Shown piece after piece: positions 8,304-18,116 of a stretch of 64,000 nt of DNA. The stretch comes from Solobacterium sp. (GTDB lineage: Bacteria > Bacillota_I > Bacilli_A > Erysipelotrichales > Erysipelotrichaceae). Both the position numbers and the translations under genes were made by a program. The stretch spans positions 1-64,000 of the forward strand of contig JAFWNG010000015.1 of NCBI GenBank assembly GCA_017510405.1, given 5' to 3'. Numbering within the stretch: the stretch's first letter is position 1; each line of letters begins with the position of its first letter. Below the pieces are notes generated by a model. The model saw nothing but the letters and a program-made list of their open reading frames with translations. It searched no databases and was not told the DNA's origin.

Positions 8304-10682
8304 ATGCTGGAACTGAGGGAAATTACCAAAACCTACTACACTTCCGAAACACCTTCCCAGGTTCTCAAAGGCATCGACATCAGCTTCCGCAGGAACGAAT
8401 TCACTTCGATCCTCGGTCCGTCCGGATGCGGCAAGACCACCCTTCTGAATATTATCGGCGGCCTTGACAAGTACACCACGGGCGATCTGCTGATCGACGG
8501 CATTTCCACAAAGAAATACAGCGAACGCGACTGGGATACGTACCGCAACCACCGGGTCGGATTCATCTTCCAGAGCTACAACCTGATCATGCACCAGACG
8601 GTGCTTGCCAACGTTGAGATTGCGATGACGCTGTCCGGCGTATCCAAAAGAAAGCGCCGCAAGAAGGCAAAAGAACTGCTCGAAAGAGTCGGTCTCGGCG
8701 ACAAGCTGAACAAAAAGCCGAACCAGCTCTCCGGCGGACAGATGCAGAGAGTTGCCATCGCCCGTGCCCTGGTCAACGATCCGGAGATCATCCTGGCCGA
8801 CGAACCGACCGGCGCGCTCGACTCTGTCACAAGCATTCAGATCATGGATCTGCTCAAGGAGATCGCAAAAGACAAGCTTGTCATCATGGTCACCCACAAC
8901 CCGCAGATCGCCGAGCAGTATTCCTCACGCATTATCGAACTCAAGGACGGTCTCATCGTCAATGACTCCCATCCGTTTGACGGCAACGAGGAGACGCCTG
9001 CCGAAGAGCGTTCCATGAAGCGCACTTCGATGTCCTACCTGACTTCCCTCTCGCTGTCGCTGAACAATCTTCTGCGGAAGAAAGGACGCACCCTGCTGAC
9101 TGCGTTTGCCGGTTCCATCGGCATCATCGGCATCGCGCTTGTCCTGTCGCTGTCCAACGGCGTGCGTCTGTATGCCGACCGGCTGGAACGGGAAGCCCTG
9201 ACCGATTATCCGATCTCGATCGAACGAACGAGCTTTGACCTCCTGGGCGGCCTCTCCTCGATCATTTCGGAAGATCATAAATGCGAGGAAGGAAAGGTAT
9301 GCTCGGTGGATGACATCGTCCGCGAGATGACCGTTTCTTCCGACAACAGCCTCATCGTTGTCAATGATACGAAGACCTTCCGCGAGTTCGTCATGAACAG
9401 CGAAGAGCTTGCCGCGAACCTGGCCGGCGTCACCTACAAGTATTCCGTGATGCCGTATGTATTCCAGGAAGATCTGGAACAGATCAGCCCGAGCAGCCTG
9501 ACGCCGGGTGAATCGAAGAACCTCTTCCGTGAACTGGAGACCGGCTCAATTGGTCTGCAGGAAGCCTGCACGGTCATCAGCGGCCGCCTGCCGGAGAACT
9601 ACAGTGAGGTCGTGATCGTTACGGACAGCGACAATGCCATCCCCGACAGCATCAGCTACGCGCTGAACGTCAAAGACAAGAGCCAGCTGGCAAAAGACAT
9701 TGCCGCAGCCGGAAAAGACAACACCTATAAAGTGGAAAGCACGGAGCTCGATCCGGAAGCGTTTCTCGGCAGAAAAATGCGCATGACCGTAAAAGCAGCG
9801 TTCTTCCGCGAGGAAAACGGCGTTTACGCTGACGCGTCCAATGATCCGGAATTCCGCAGACAGCTGGTGGATGCCGGCACAGAGCTGACCGTCGTCGGCG
9901 TCGTGTCCCTCTCCAACAGCAGTTCGGCATACATCGGCTATACGCCGGAACTGACTTCCTACATGCTGGAACAGACCGCGATGACCGACGCATACCGCGC
10001 GCAGCACGCTTCCCCGGATGTCAATATCATGACGCTCGAACCGTTCGACGGCATGTTCAATACATTCGACAGCGCTGCCGAAGAACTCGGCATCGCCGAC
10101 GCGGACAACCCGGATACCATTCAGCTCTATCCGAAGAACTACGAGTCCAAGCAGAAAGTCCAGGAGATCATCGACCAGTACAACAAGGATGCCGAGGCAG
10201 CCGGAAAACCGGAACAGAAAGTATCCTACAGCGATATGATCCGCACGCTGGTCGGCAATATCACGAATATTATCAATATCATCTCCTATGTACTGATCGC
10301 GTTCATTGCCATCTCTCTGATCGTTTCCTCGATCATGATCGGCATTATCACCTACATCAGTGTTCTTGAACGCACGAAGGAGATCGGCATCCTGCGCGCC
10401 ATCGGTGCGAGCCGGAAAGATATCGTACGTCTGTTCCGCGCCGAGACCGTGATCGAAGGTCTTACCGCCGGCGTCATGGGCATTGTGCTCACGCTCCTGC
10501 TGAATCTTGCGATCAATCTGATCTTCAACGCATTCACCGGAGAATCCATGATCGCCAGTCTGCCGCCGATCAGCGCCGTCATCCTGATCGCCCTGAGCGT
10601 AGTGCTCAACGTCATCGCCGGTACGATGCCGTCCCGCATCGCCGCAGGGAAAAACCCGGTCGAAGCACTTCGGACCGAATAA
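8304..10682 (+). CDS. MacB-type ABC transporter, fused ATPase and FtsX permease
   Basis: The 792-residue chain has an N-terminal ABC ATPase with Walker [10 protein letters not shown] (38-46), signature LSGGQMQR (142-149) and Walker B ILADEP. A first transmembrane helix follows at about 255-280, then a large extracytoplasmic domain (about 285-640), then three helices of an FtsX-like permease domain near the C-terminus with [16 protein letters not shown]. This topology is typical of exporters or mechanotransmitters for peptides, lipids or antimicrobials. The extracellular part contains a Cys pair (CEEGKVC). No membrane-fusion partner or two-component system is adjacent. The terminator follows two bases after the stop. 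Confidence 0.9.
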   Translation: MLELREITKTYYTSETPSQVLKGIDISFRRNEFTSILGPSGCGKTTLLNIIGGLDKYTTGDLLIDGISTKKYSERDWDTYRNHRVGFIFQSYNLIMHQTVLANVEIAMTLSGVSKRKRRKKAKELLERVGLGDKLNKKPNQLSGGQMQRVAIARALVNDPEIILADEPTGALDSVTSIQIMDLLKEIAKDKLVIMVTHNPQIAEQYSSRIIELKDGLIVNDSHPFDGNEETPAEERSMKRTSMSYLTSLSLSLNNLLRKKGRTLLTAFAGSIGIIGIALVLSLSNGVRLYADRLEREALTDYPISIERTSFDLLGGLSSIISEDHKCEEGKVCSVDDIVREMTVSSDNSLIVVNDTKTFREFVMNSEELAANLAGVTYKYSVMPYVFQEDLEQISPSSLTPGESKNLFRELETGSIGLQEACTVISGRLPENYSEVVIVTDSDNAIPDSISYALNVKDKSQLAKDIAAAGKDNTYKVESTELDPEAFLGRKMRMTVKAAFFREENGVYADASNDPEFRRQLVDAGTELTVVGVVSLSNSSSAYIGYTPELTSYMLEQTAMTDAYRAQHASPDVNIMTLEPFDGMFNTFDSAAEELGIADADNPDTIQLYPKNYESKQKVQEIIDQYNKDAEAAGKPEQKVSYSDMIRTLVGNITNIINIISYVLIAFIAISLIVSSIMIGIITYISVLERTKEIGILRAIGASRKDIVRLFRAETVIEGLTAGVMGIVLTLLLNLAINLIFNAFTGESMIASLPPISAVILIALSVVLNVIAGTMPSRIAAGKNPVEALRTE

Positions 10683-10683
10683 C

Positions 10684-10720
10684 AAAATGCATGCCGCTGT
10701 ATCAAAACGGCATGCATTTT
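10684..10720. terminator. bidirectional terminator
   Basis: A 13-bp perfect stem (AAAATGCATGCCG and its complement) is flanked by A and T runs on both sides. It serves the convergent ABC exporter (plus) and the Nudix operon (minus). Confidence 0.85.
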
Positions 10721-10723
10721 TTC

Positions 10724-11257
10724 TTATCTGTACGGCTTTGCCGGATATTCAGGGAAGTGATATTCCCCGTCCATCCATCCGAGCAGGAACGCTTCGGCCA
10801 GGCTTCCGTGACGGATCGCCTTCCGTGCCTCTTCCCGCGTGAACCATCCCCAGGAATCCACTTCGCTGTTGACGTGCACATCGGTGTCGCGGACAACAGC
10901 GGTGAAATTGAGCATGAGCGTATTGCTCGGCGGAAAGTAATGCGAACGGTTGAAATGCACCGATACGGCTGTCAGCCCCGTTTCCTCACGGATCTCGCGG
11001 GCAGCGGCGTCTTCCGCGTCTTCCCCCTTGTTCACGTAGCCGGCCGTCAGGATATGTTCCTGACCGCCGTACTGACGGATGAGAAGGATCTTCTCCCGGT
11101 CCGGGGAACAGACGATCATCGACACCGCGGTATTGAAGATCTCAAAGCGGAAATCCTGACAGGTGTCGCAGTACGGGATGTCTTTTCCTTCCGATGCAAG
11201 ATACCTGGGACGCAGTTTCGTACCGCAGGCAAAGCAGTGGGTCATCGGGATCGCCAT
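10724..11257 (-). CDS. NudC-like Nudix hydrolase with zinc ribbon
   Basis: This 177-residue protein has an N-terminal zinc ribbon (CFAC at 8-11 and CDTC at 30-33) and a Nudix box (GYVNKGEDAEDAAAREIREE) at about residues 73-92 that keeps the metal-binding Glu residues. The arrangement is that of NAD+ diphosphatase-type enzymes but much shorter, lacking their N-terminal domain. It probably cleaves a nucleoside diphosphate-linked compound. It starts 2 bases after the M32 carboxypeptidase stop and is last in a four-gene operon. Confidence 0.82.
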   Translation of the reverse strand: MAIPMTHCFACGTKLRPRYLASEGKDIPYCDTCQDFRFEIFNTAVSMIVCSPDREKILLIRQYGGQEHILTAGYVNKGEDAEDAAAREIREETGLTAVSVHFNRSHYFPPSNTLMLNFTAVVRDTDVHVNSEVDSWGWFTREEARKAIRHGSLAEAFLLGWMDGEYHFPEYPAKPYR

Positions 11258-11259
11258 GG

Positions 11260-12759
11260 CTATTTCAGACCGTAGAGACGGCTGTACTTGTCTTCCAGAT
11301 AATCCAGATAGATATTGACGTCAAACGGCTTTCCCGTCGCTTTCAGCATGACTTCTTTTGCGTTGTACCGGCATCCGTAGCGGTGGATGTGCTCCTTCAG
11401 CCAGTCCATGCAGAGATCGTAGCGGCCTTCCGCCAGCGCCTTGTCCACGTCGAGATCACGGCGCATGGCATCGGTGAACTGCGCCGCGAAAGCACTGCCG
11501 AGCGCATAGGTCGGGAAGTAGCCGAAGCTGCCGCCGGACCAGTGAACATCCTGCAGGATTCCCTCGGAGGGATCCTCTGCCTCAATACCGAGATACTCTC
11601 TGTATTTCGCGTTCCATACTTTGTCGAGGCCTTCCGTGGAGATCTCGCCCGAGAACAGACCCTTCTCGATCTCATAGCGGATCAGAATGTGGACCGGATA
11701 GGTCAGTTCATCCGCTTCGGTGCGCACAAGCGACGGTCCCGCCGCGTTGACTGCCCGCATCCACTGCGCCAGCGTCACACTGCCGAGCTGTTCCGGGAAG
11801 TGCTTCTGCAGACGCGGAAAATTGTATTCCCAGAACGCGTCGGTGCGGCCGAGATAGTTCTCGCACAGGCGCGACTGCGACTCATGCATGCCGGAGGAAA
11901 TGCCGTCCGACAGGATCATGCCGTCGTAGCGGGGATCGCACTGATGCTCATAGGTCGCGTGGCCGACTTCATGCACGGTGGAGAAGATCGCGGATACCGG
12001 GTTGTCCGGCAGATATTTCGTCGTTGTCCGGCAGTCGTTCTCGCACGTCCAGGACGTGAACGGATGTTCGGTCTCATTCTGGTAGCCCCAGGAAGGATCG
12101 AAGCGCAGGTACTGCAGCAGTTCATCGGTGAACTTCTTCTGTTCCTCAACGGAATATTCCTGATACAGGAAATCATCTTCCGGCTTTTCCGCGTCGCGTA
12201 TTTTCGCGATCAGCGGCAGAAGACGTTCCTTCACCGCCGCAAAGAACGCGTCATAATCGGCGATGCGCATGCCCGGCTCATAGTCGTCCAGCATCCGCTC
12301 ATACAGCGGCAGTTCGCTGTCCCGGTAGCCGTACAGCTTCTTCTGCGCTTCGATGACCTGTTTCAGATACGGTTCAAAGATGCTGTAGTCCTTCTTCTGC
12401 TTCGCTTCCAGCCACGCGTCGTAGGAACGATTGGACAGTTCCTCAAACGCGATGTATTCCGCCTTCGGGATGCACAGGCGCTTCTGTGCTTCTTCGTAAT
12501 AGAGCTGGATGCCCTTCGCGGTGTCCGCATCAACAGCCGGATCATCCTTCAGTTCCTTCAGGACTTCCAGGATCGCCGGGTCGGTGTCGATGGAGAACAG
12601 TTCGCCGGAGAGATATGCCGTTCTTGCGTCACGGTAGGCATTGCCCGCCGGCGGCGCCACGGTCAGCTTGTCGATTCCGATGATGGACAGCGCCATCTGG
12701 TAGGCAGAGCGCCGGAAAAGCCATTCTTCATATTGTTTCAGCCGCTCTTCAGTTGTCAT
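11260..12759 (-). CDS. M32 family metallocarboxypeptidase
   Basis: This 499-residue thermostable-carboxypeptidase (Taq) family enzyme should release C-terminal amino acids from peptides in the cytoplasm. The zinc site HEVGH lies in VHEVGHATYEHQ, with the family blocks EHPFTSW, HESQSR, RYEIE and GGSFGYFPTYALG also present. The ATG at 12759, with AAAGGA upstream, matches the family N-terminus; an in-frame ATG 20 codons earlier would overlap the reductase gene. The spacing to the reductase is 22 bases. Confidence 0.92.
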   Translation of the reverse strand: MTTEERLKQYEEWLFRRSAYQMALSIIGIDKLTVAPPAGNAYRDARTAYLSGELFSIDTDPAILEVLKELKDDPAVDADTAKGIQLYYEEAQKRLCIPKAEYIAFEELSNRSYDAWLEAKQKKDYSIFEPYLKQVIEAQKKLYGYRDSELPLYERMLDDYEPGMRIADYDAFFAAVKERLLPLIAKIRDAEKPEDDFLYQEYSVEEQKKFTDELLQYLRFDPSWGYQNETEHPFTSWTCENDCRTTTKYLPDNPVSAIFSTVHEVGHATYEHQCDPRYDGMILSDGISSGMHESQSRLCENYLGRTDAFWEYNFPRLQKHFPEQLGSVTLAQWMRAVNAAGPSLVRTEADELTYPVHILIRYEIEKGLFSGEISTEGLDKVWNAKYREYLGIEAEDPSEGILQDVHWSGGSFGYFPTYALGSAFAAQFTDAMRRDLDVDKALAEGRYDLCMDWLKEHIHRYGCRYNAKEVMLKATGKPFDVNIYLDYLEDKYSRLYGLK

Positions 12760-12781
12760 ATGTTTTATCCTTTCTGATCGA

Positions 12782-13699
12782 TCACGGCAGCTGTCTTCCC
12801 GCTGCCTTGTAGAGTTCATACCATTCCTTGCGCGTCAGGGTGATGTCCGCAGCCAGTGCCGCGTTGTGCAGACGCTTCGGATCGGTCGTGCCGGTGATGA
12901 CCTGCATCTTTGCCGGCAGCCGCAGGATCCACGCGTAGGCGATGACATCGGCGCTGACGCCGTACTTCTCAGCCAGTTCGTTCAGCAGGCTGTTGAGTTC
13001 CGGATAGTCCGGGTCATTGAGGAACACACCGCCGAAGAAGCCCTTCTGCAGCGGTGACCATGTCTCGAGCACCATGTCGTTCATGCGGCAGTATTCCAGC
13101 ACGCCGGCAGTGCGCACGACGCCACCGTCAAATGCCGTATTCACGTTGATGCCTTCCTCGATCATCGGCGCATGCGCGATCGACAGCTGCATCTGGTTGG
13201 CGGCCAGCGGCTGTCCGCATCCGCTTCCCAGCAGTTCGATCTGCCAGCGGTTCATATTGGAGACGCCGAACTGCCGTACTTTGCCGGCCTTTTTCAGTTC
13301 GGCAAATGCCTCACCGACTTCTTCCGGTTCCATGAGAACGTCCGGACGGTGGAGCAGAAGCGCGTCAAGATGATCGGTCTTCAGACGGGCAAGGATGCCG
13401 TCCACGGACTTCAGGATATAGTCTTTTGAGAAATCGTACATGCCGTCATGGATCGCGCACTTGGACTGAATGAACATCTGATCGCGCAGTGACGGATCCG
13501 CCGCCAGCACCGTGCCGAAGATCTCTTCCGAACGGCCGCCGCCGTAGATATCCGCGTGATCGAAGAAATTGATGTTCTCCGCCAGTGCCGAACGGACGAA
13601 TGTGTCTGCCTGCTGCGGGTCCATTCCCGCAATGCGCATCGTTCCGACGCCGACAGCAGATACCTGCGGTCCCTGTTTACCGAATGTAATATACTTCAT
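12782..13699 (-). CDS. aldo/keto reductase
   Basis: This 305-residue NADPH-type oxidoreductase has an eight-stranded barrel fold. The catalytic tetrad is visible as D48 and Y53 (in DHADIYGGG), K84 (in SKCAI) and a His in LLLHRPD. It most resembles the YdhF-like branch. The start overlaps the metallophosphatase stop by 4 bases, indicating translational coupling. The substrate cannot be told from sequence. Confidence 0.9.
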   Translation of the reverse strand: MKYITFGKQGPQVSAVGVGTMRIAGMDPQQADTFVRSALAENINFFDHADIYGGGRSEEIFGTVLAADPSLRDQMFIQSKCAIHDGMYDFSKDYILKSVDGILARLKTDHLDALLLHRPDVLMEPEEVGEAFAELKKAGKVRQFGVSNMNRWQIELLGSGCGQPLAANQMQLSIAHAPMIEEGINVNTAFDGGVVRTAGVLEYCRMNDMVLETWSPLQKGFFGGVFLNDPDYPELNSLLNELAEKYGVSADVIAYAWILRLPAKMQVITGTTDPKRLHNAALAADITLTRKEWYELYKAAGRQLP

Positions 13700-14415
13700 A
13701 CCAGTAATTCTCCTTTCCTGCTGATATAGAATTTCCTGCCGTTATCAAGACAGTAGACGCCGAGCGCGCCGCCGAATACACAGCCGCAGTCGACGCGGAT
13801 CTGCATGTTTTCCTCCACGATCCTGCCCTTCCTCTCATCCCCGTACAGCAGCGTCGGGGTATGTCCGGTCACGAGATACCGTTCGGTATCATAGACGCGC
13901 TCCGGATCGGCGTTGTGAAAGATCAGTTCGTAGACGTTATAGTCTTCGAGCGGCCGGTATGGGCTGTAGTTGTCCAGCCCGGCATGAACGAGGATATACT
14001 CCCTTCCGCCCGCCGATACTTCTTCATACAGGGAAAACTCCATGAGATACTCCAGCACGGCTTCTTTCTCTTCCGCGTCCAGAGCGGCGAACTGCCGCAG
14101 CGTGACGTCGCCGCCGTCGGATGTCCAGTGCATGTATGCGGTCAGATCCTCTTCCTTCAGCGCCGCCAGCGATTCTTCCGTGATCTCACGGGAGAATACC
14201 GACAGTACCTGCACTGCCATATACTCATGGTTTCCCAGCACCGGGATGACATTATCCATAACCATCATATCCTGCAGTACGCCGATAGGATCTTCCCCGC
14301 GGTCGACCGCATCCCCCAGTACATACAGCGTATCACGCGCCGAAAAATCAATCACTTCCAATGCTTTCCGAAATGCCGTCCGGCATCCGTGAATATCGCT
14401 TATGACATACTGCAT
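13696..14415 (-). CDS. calcineurin-like metallophosphatase
   Basis: This 239-residue phosphoprotein-phosphatase-type enzyme has the metal-binding motifs DIHG (7-10), GDAVDRG (34-40) and GNHEY (61-65), plus VHAGLD and TGHTPT. It is close in layout to PrpE/PrpA-type serine/threonine or diadenosine tetraphosphate phosphatases. It leads the operon of reductase, carboxypeptidase and Nudix hydrolase. GGAGG precedes the ATG. Confidence 0.88.
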   Translation of the reverse strand: MQYVISDIHGCRTAFRKALEVIDFSARDTLYVLGDAVDRGEDPIGVLQDMMVMDNVIPVLGNHEYMAVQVLSVFSREITEESLAALKEEDLTAYMHWTSDGGDVTLRQFAALDAEEKEAVLEYLMEFSLYEEVSAGGREYILVHAGLDNYSPYRPLEDYNVYELIFHNADPERVYDTERYLVTGHTPTLLYGDERKGRIVEENMQIRVDCGCVFGGALGVYCLDNGRKFYISRKGELLV

Positions 14416-14444
14416 GAGGTCCTCCGAATCGTCCTGTTACGCAT

Positions 14445-14453
14445 ATTCTAACA
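14445..14453 (-). promoter_or_regulatory. extended -10 for the metallophosphatase operon
   Basis: The minus strand shows TGTTAGAAT (TGn plus TAGAAT) about 30 bases upstream of the metallophosphatase start. No clear -35 is seen. Confidence 0.4.
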
Positions 14454-14468
14454 TTCTCTCCGGAAAGG

Positions 14469-14505
14469 AAAAAGCGGCACATATACCGTACTGTATACAT
14501 GCCGC
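14469..14505 (-). terminator. terminator of tldD-tldE operon
   Basis: A hairpin with arms GCGGCATGTATAC and GTATATGTGCCGC (two mismatches or wobbles) is followed by TTTTTCC on the minus strand, just past the TldE stop. Confidence 0.8.
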
Positions 14506-14511
14506 AGTGTA

Positions 14512-15789
14512 TTATTTGCCGGTGACTGTCGCGCCGTCGATGCGCGTGACTGCCGGTACGCGGGCGCTGTCATACTGCTTTGTCTCCGCAGACAGCGTCA
14601 TGTGCTTCATCAGTTCTTTCAGATTGCCGGACACACTGCCGCCGCTGACCGGACGGCGTCCGTTTTCATCATAGAGATACGCCAGACGGATCTCGCCGAA
14701 CAGGTCGCCGGTGACCGGATCTGCCTGGAAATCGGAGAATTCCACGACTTCCAGTGTTCCCGGCGTACGGATCTCTGCGGCCGGCGTCTTTCCCGGGAGG
14801 ACTTCCCAGTTCGTGACGCGGAACGTATCTTCCAGACCGAGATAGCTGCAGAACTGCCGGTCGCCCCAGTATGCCTTCGGGACGCTGTTTTCCAGAATCG
14901 TAAGATCTCTTACCGGCGCGCCTTCGCTGTCATACGCATGGTTGGCGGAAGAGTTTTCCAGCGTGCGCAGAGCCCGCAGAGTGATCGTATCGCCTTCGAT
15001 GCCGTCCGCGATCGGGGTGCCGATCTGCCAGTCGTTCATCCGGCGGAAGACAAAGCGGGAACTCATATTGTTGAGGAAGTAGCGGTAGATCGGCAGAACT
15101 GCGTCGGTGGAGAAGATCACGGACGCATTCGTCATCTGCGGCGTGGACTCTGCCCTCAGGCGGTCCTTGCCGAACTGCAGGGTATCTTCGATCTCCTGCC
15201 GCAGGCCGTTCCGGTCGCATGTTCCGGAATGATACAGACGGTACAGCTCGATCTCATGTCCTTCGCTGCGGGCGTTGACGACGACCTCCGTCATCGACTT
15301 CGGATACTGTTCCGTAAGATCCGCGCCGGCGGAGTTCACATAGCGGCGTTCCACGACGCTTGTAAAGATCTCATAGCTGTTCAGATCTTCGGTGTCTGTC
15401 TCATGAACGCTGTTCAGCGTCTCGAGGAATGCTTTGGCTGTTTCCGCGACCGGACGTACAACCGCTGTACCGGCCTCCGCTTCCTTCTTCGGATTCAACT
15501 CATAGCTTCTGCTCTGTACAAGCGAAGCGCGGTAGATCAGATCGTCGATCGAACGGCGTACGTTCTCTTCGCTCTCGGTCGGCGCGAATTCCATGGACGC
15601 CGAACCCATCGCGCTGCCGTCTTCGTTTTTCTTATAGACGGTCACATGGATATGTTCCGTCTTTTTGGCACGGTTCTGGTCGAGATCATGCCGGATAAAG
15701 TAGAATTCCCATCCCTCTTCCTTCAGGGAGGTCACTTCCCACGCGTCCGCGCCGGAGTGTTTCAGCAGTTCAATGATCCTGTCTGTCAT
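14512..15789 (-). CDS. pmbA: TldE/PmbA-type subunit of modulator-of-gyrase protease
   Basis: This 425-residue protein is the non-metal subunit partner of TldD, with which it forms a heteromeric metalloprotease that trims peptides or proteins (known from microcin B17 maturation and CcdA turnover). It lacks the HExxxH motif, as expected. The ATG at 15789 shares a base with the TldD stop (TAATG), and an ORF extension 19 codons upstream is discarded. The sequence is divergent from the E. coli protein, so confidence in the subunit role comes partly from the partner. Confidence 0.82.
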   Translation of the reverse strand: MTDRIIELLKHSGADAWEVTSLKEEGWEFYFIRHDLDQNRAKKTEHIHVTVYKKNEDGSAMGSASMEFAPTESEENVRRSIDDLIYRASLVQSRSYELNPKKEAEAGTAVVRPVAETAKAFLETLNSVHETDTEDLNSYEIFTSVVERRYVNSAGADLTEQYPKSMTEVVVNARSEGHEIELYRLYHSGTCDRNGLRQEIEDTLQFGKDRLRAESTPQMTNASVIFSTDAVLPIYRYFLNNMSSRFVFRRMNDWQIGTPIADGIEGDTITLRALRTLENSSANHAYDSEGAPVRDLTILENSVPKAYWGDRQFCSYLGLEDTFRVTNWEVLPGKTPAAEIRTPGTLEVVEFSDFQADPVTGDLFGEIRLAYLYDENGRRPVSGGSVSGNLKELMKHMTLSAETKQYDSARVPAVTRIDGATVTGK

Positions 15790-17222
15790 TATCCGAGCCA
15801 TCCTTTCGTTTTCAGATACGGTCCGCCGTCCGCGACCTTGACCCATTCCTTATGGCCTTTGCCGCAGCCGCCGCAGCCGAATACTTCACGGTCTTTCGAT
15901 ACCATCGTGACATTGCCAAGCAGATCCGGCACATAGCCGGTCATGATCACCGGTGCGACGACGCGTCCGGTCAGCTTTCCGTCTCTGATCTCTCTTGCGT
16001 GATCGATGATGCACTGAATGCCCCAGTGCTTCGGATCTTCCATGCCGCTCTGCATGCCTTCCAGCAGCCAGCCGTATTTTACCGACGCGATCATGTCTTC
16101 GGCAGTATCGGTGCCGGAGTCAAACATCGTGTTTGTCATGCGGGTGTATACCTTGTGTTCATAGTTCTCGCGCTTGCCGTTGCCGGTCGGTCTGGTGCCG
16201 AGCCGCTTCGCGCTTAACGCGTCGCAGATGCCGGTCTTCAGGATGCCGTGATCGATCTCGGTCACATCGCCTGCCGGTACGCCTTCGTCGTCGAACGCAT
16301 AGCTCGTGACATTCTCCGCACACAGCGCGCCTTCGTGCATCGTGACGAGGTCACTGCCGACCCGCTTTCCGATGTATTCTTTGCCAAGCGCTCTCTCTTT
16401 GACGAACATGTCCATCTCTACGCCGTGGCCGAATGCCTCGTGGGCGATCAGTCCGGAGACTTCCGGCGTGCAGATGATCTCATACTCGCCCGGTTCGATG
16501 CGGTCGGCATCGAGCAGAACAAGCGCCTGTTCCACGGCTTCTTCCGTCTTGTCCGAAAGACCGGCAAAGATCTCCGGTCCGGCCAGTCCGGACAGGGACG
16601 CACGGCCGGCGCGCGTACTGCCTTCCCGGTTGACCACAGCCTGGATAAAGCCTTCGGAATAGACGTAGCTCTGCGCCATGTGGCGGTTCTTCGTGAGGAA
16701 GAGCTTACTGATGTGGGTGGACTGGGCTACTGCCATGCAGTCGATCATGTACTCGGACAGTGTCATGCCCTTTTCGCTGATCGCCGTCAGCCGTTCCACA
16801 AGTGCTTTGACGTCGCAGTCTTCCGGCAGTTCACCGGTCTCCTTCTCCACAAAGAGCTCACACGGTTCATCGTCCAGAACACCTGTCTCATAGACCGGTG
16901 TGTTCAGGGAAGCGAGCAGCGCCAGCTGAGCGTCCAGCTGTTCCTTCAGACGTTCTGCCGTCGCTTCGGGATGTTCCGCGTCAAAATCGTTGAACGCGTA
17001 CTCGCTGTACAGGCCGTTCTTTGCGACCCGGACGACGGTTCCGCGTTCTGTTGTCATCGTCTCTGAACCGACGGAACGGGCATGGCGCGTGATCATTACG
17101 CGCAGGCCCTTGGAGTCGGTGCTGAGAATACTGACATAATCATATTGTTCTGAAAGGATCGATACGAGCTTCTTAAGACCCGGTTCGATCGTCTTCAGAT
17201 AATCCGAAAAAAATGCCTTCAT
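15789..17222 (-). CDS. tldD: TldD metalloprotease subunit
   Basis: This 477-residue protein is the catalytic subunit of the TldD/TldE protease. The zinc motif HEAFGH (HExxxH) lies in the SGLIAHEAFGHGVEMD region, and a glycine/cysteine-rich tail GCGGCGKGH occurs near the C-terminus. The ATG at 17222 is preferred over one 7 codons upstream because AAAGGA sits at proper distance. It is co-transcribed with TldE. No RiPP precursor is visible nearby, so a role in housekeeping peptide turnover is as likely as toxin maturation. Confidence 0.9.
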   Translation of the reverse strand: MKAFFSDYLKTIEPGLKKLVSILSEQYDYVSILSTDSKGLRVMITRHARSVGSETMTTERGTVVRVAKNGLYSEYAFNDFDAEHPEATAERLKEQLDAQLALLASLNTPVYETGVLDDEPCELFVEKETGELPEDCDVKALVERLTAISEKGMTLSEYMIDCMAVAQSTHISKLFLTKNRHMAQSYVYSEGFIQAVVNREGSTRAGRASLSGLAGPEIFAGLSDKTEEAVEQALVLLDADRIEPGEYEIICTPEVSGLIAHEAFGHGVEMDMFVKERALGKEYIGKRVGSDLVTMHEGALCAENVTSYAFDDEGVPAGDVTEIDHGILKTGICDALSAKRLGTRPTGNGKRENYEHKVYTRMTNTMFDSGTDTAEDMIASVKYGWLLEGMQSGMEDPKHWGIQCIIDHAREIRDGKLTGRVVAPVIMTGYVPDLLGNVTMVSKDREVFGCGGCGKGHKEWVKVADGGPYLKTKGWLG

Positions 17223-17248
17223 GTTTTTCTGATTCCTTTCCAAACGGA

Positions 17249-17257
17249 ATTATACCA
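17249..17257 (-). promoter_or_regulatory. extended -10 promoter of tldD
   Basis: The minus strand reads TGGTATAAT (TGn plus a perfect TATAAT), 27 bases upstream of the TldD start. The -35 would fall at the end of the upstream MBL gene and is weak. Confidence 0.55.
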
Positions 17258-17272
17258 GAAAACAGGAGGCAT

Positions 17273-18016
17273 TTATCTCTGAGTGATCGTATATGTGTTG
17301 GGATTGCAGCGGACGGTGACGGTTCCGTTGACGGTCTGCCATGTTTTCACGCCGTATTCCCGGAGCACTGCCAGCGTAGCGGTGATCTCTTCCTTCGGCG
17401 GATCGCCGCGGCCGTTGGTAATGACCGCGTCCGAGGGGCCGACCGACTGCAGAAGGTCCTCCAGCGCCGTCAGGTAATAGCCGTGATACGGTACTTTCAG
17501 GAAATCCGCATGCATATCATAGCTGTCGAGGAACTCCTCGATCCGCTCGTTATGCGCGTCGCCCATGAACAGGTATTTGCATTCCCCGTAGCGGACGGCC
17601 GTGATCAGCGAGGAATTGTTCGACATTTCAGTGCTGTAGGCGCGGGAAGCTCCGATGATCTGGTACGTGACGCCGTCCAGCGTGAATACTTCCTCGTCCC
17701 GGATGATGACCGGTGTGATGTTGTTTTTCTGCAGCACGCGTACATACGGACGCAGATCGGTGCTCTGGCGGGTGACATAGCTGGAGAAGATCTCCCATAC
17801 TCTGAAATTCTTCAGTACTGCCTCCGCGCCGCCGACATGATCGCGGTCGAAGTGGGTGATGATCAGCCGGTCGATCGTTTTTACGTTCATTCCTTTCAGC
17901 CACGCTGTCACCTCGCGGGCGGTGCTGTCGTGTCCGGTATCGATCAGGACAGCGCTGCTGTCGGTGCGAAAGAGGATGACGTCAGCTTTCCCGGCATTGT
18001 AAAGATCGATGCGCAT
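17273..18016 (-). CDS. ComEC-like metallo-beta-lactamase fold hydrolase
   Basis: This 247-residue soluble protein has the metal-binding signature ITHFDRDHVGG (about 53-63), the form found in the MBL domain of ComEC and its stand-alone relatives. It has no transmembrane segment or signal peptide. Later metal ligands are probably D in FMGDAH and H in VPYHG. The substrate is unknown; a nuclease or phosphodiesterase role is plausible. GGAGGAG precedes the start. Confidence 0.82.
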   Translation of the reverse strand: MRIDLYNAGKADVILFRTDSSAVLIDTGHDSTAREVTAWLKGMNVKTIDRLIITHFDRDHVGGAEAVLKNFRVWEIFSSYVTRQSTDLRPYVRVLQKNNITPVIIRDEEVFTLDGVTYQIIGASRAYSTEMSNNSSLITAVRYGECKYLFMGDAHNERIEEFLDSYDMHADFLKVPYHGYYLTALEDLLQSVGPSDAVITNGRGDPPKEEITATLAVLREYGVKTWQTVNGTVTVRCNPNTYTITQR

Positions 18017-18086
18017 ATCTCCTCCTTTCCGACAACGATAGGATACAACGTTTTTGCAGAGACGGGAATAATCGGCCTGCTAAAAG

Positions 18087-18095
18087 TGCTATAAT
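18087..18095 (+). promoter_or_regulatory. extended -10 promoter of LysR gene
   Basis: TGCTATAAT (TGn plus TATAAT) lies 22 bases before the regulator start, with no good -35. Confidence 0.5.
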
Positions 18096-18116
18096 AGTTC
18101 TATACGAGGCCGTTCT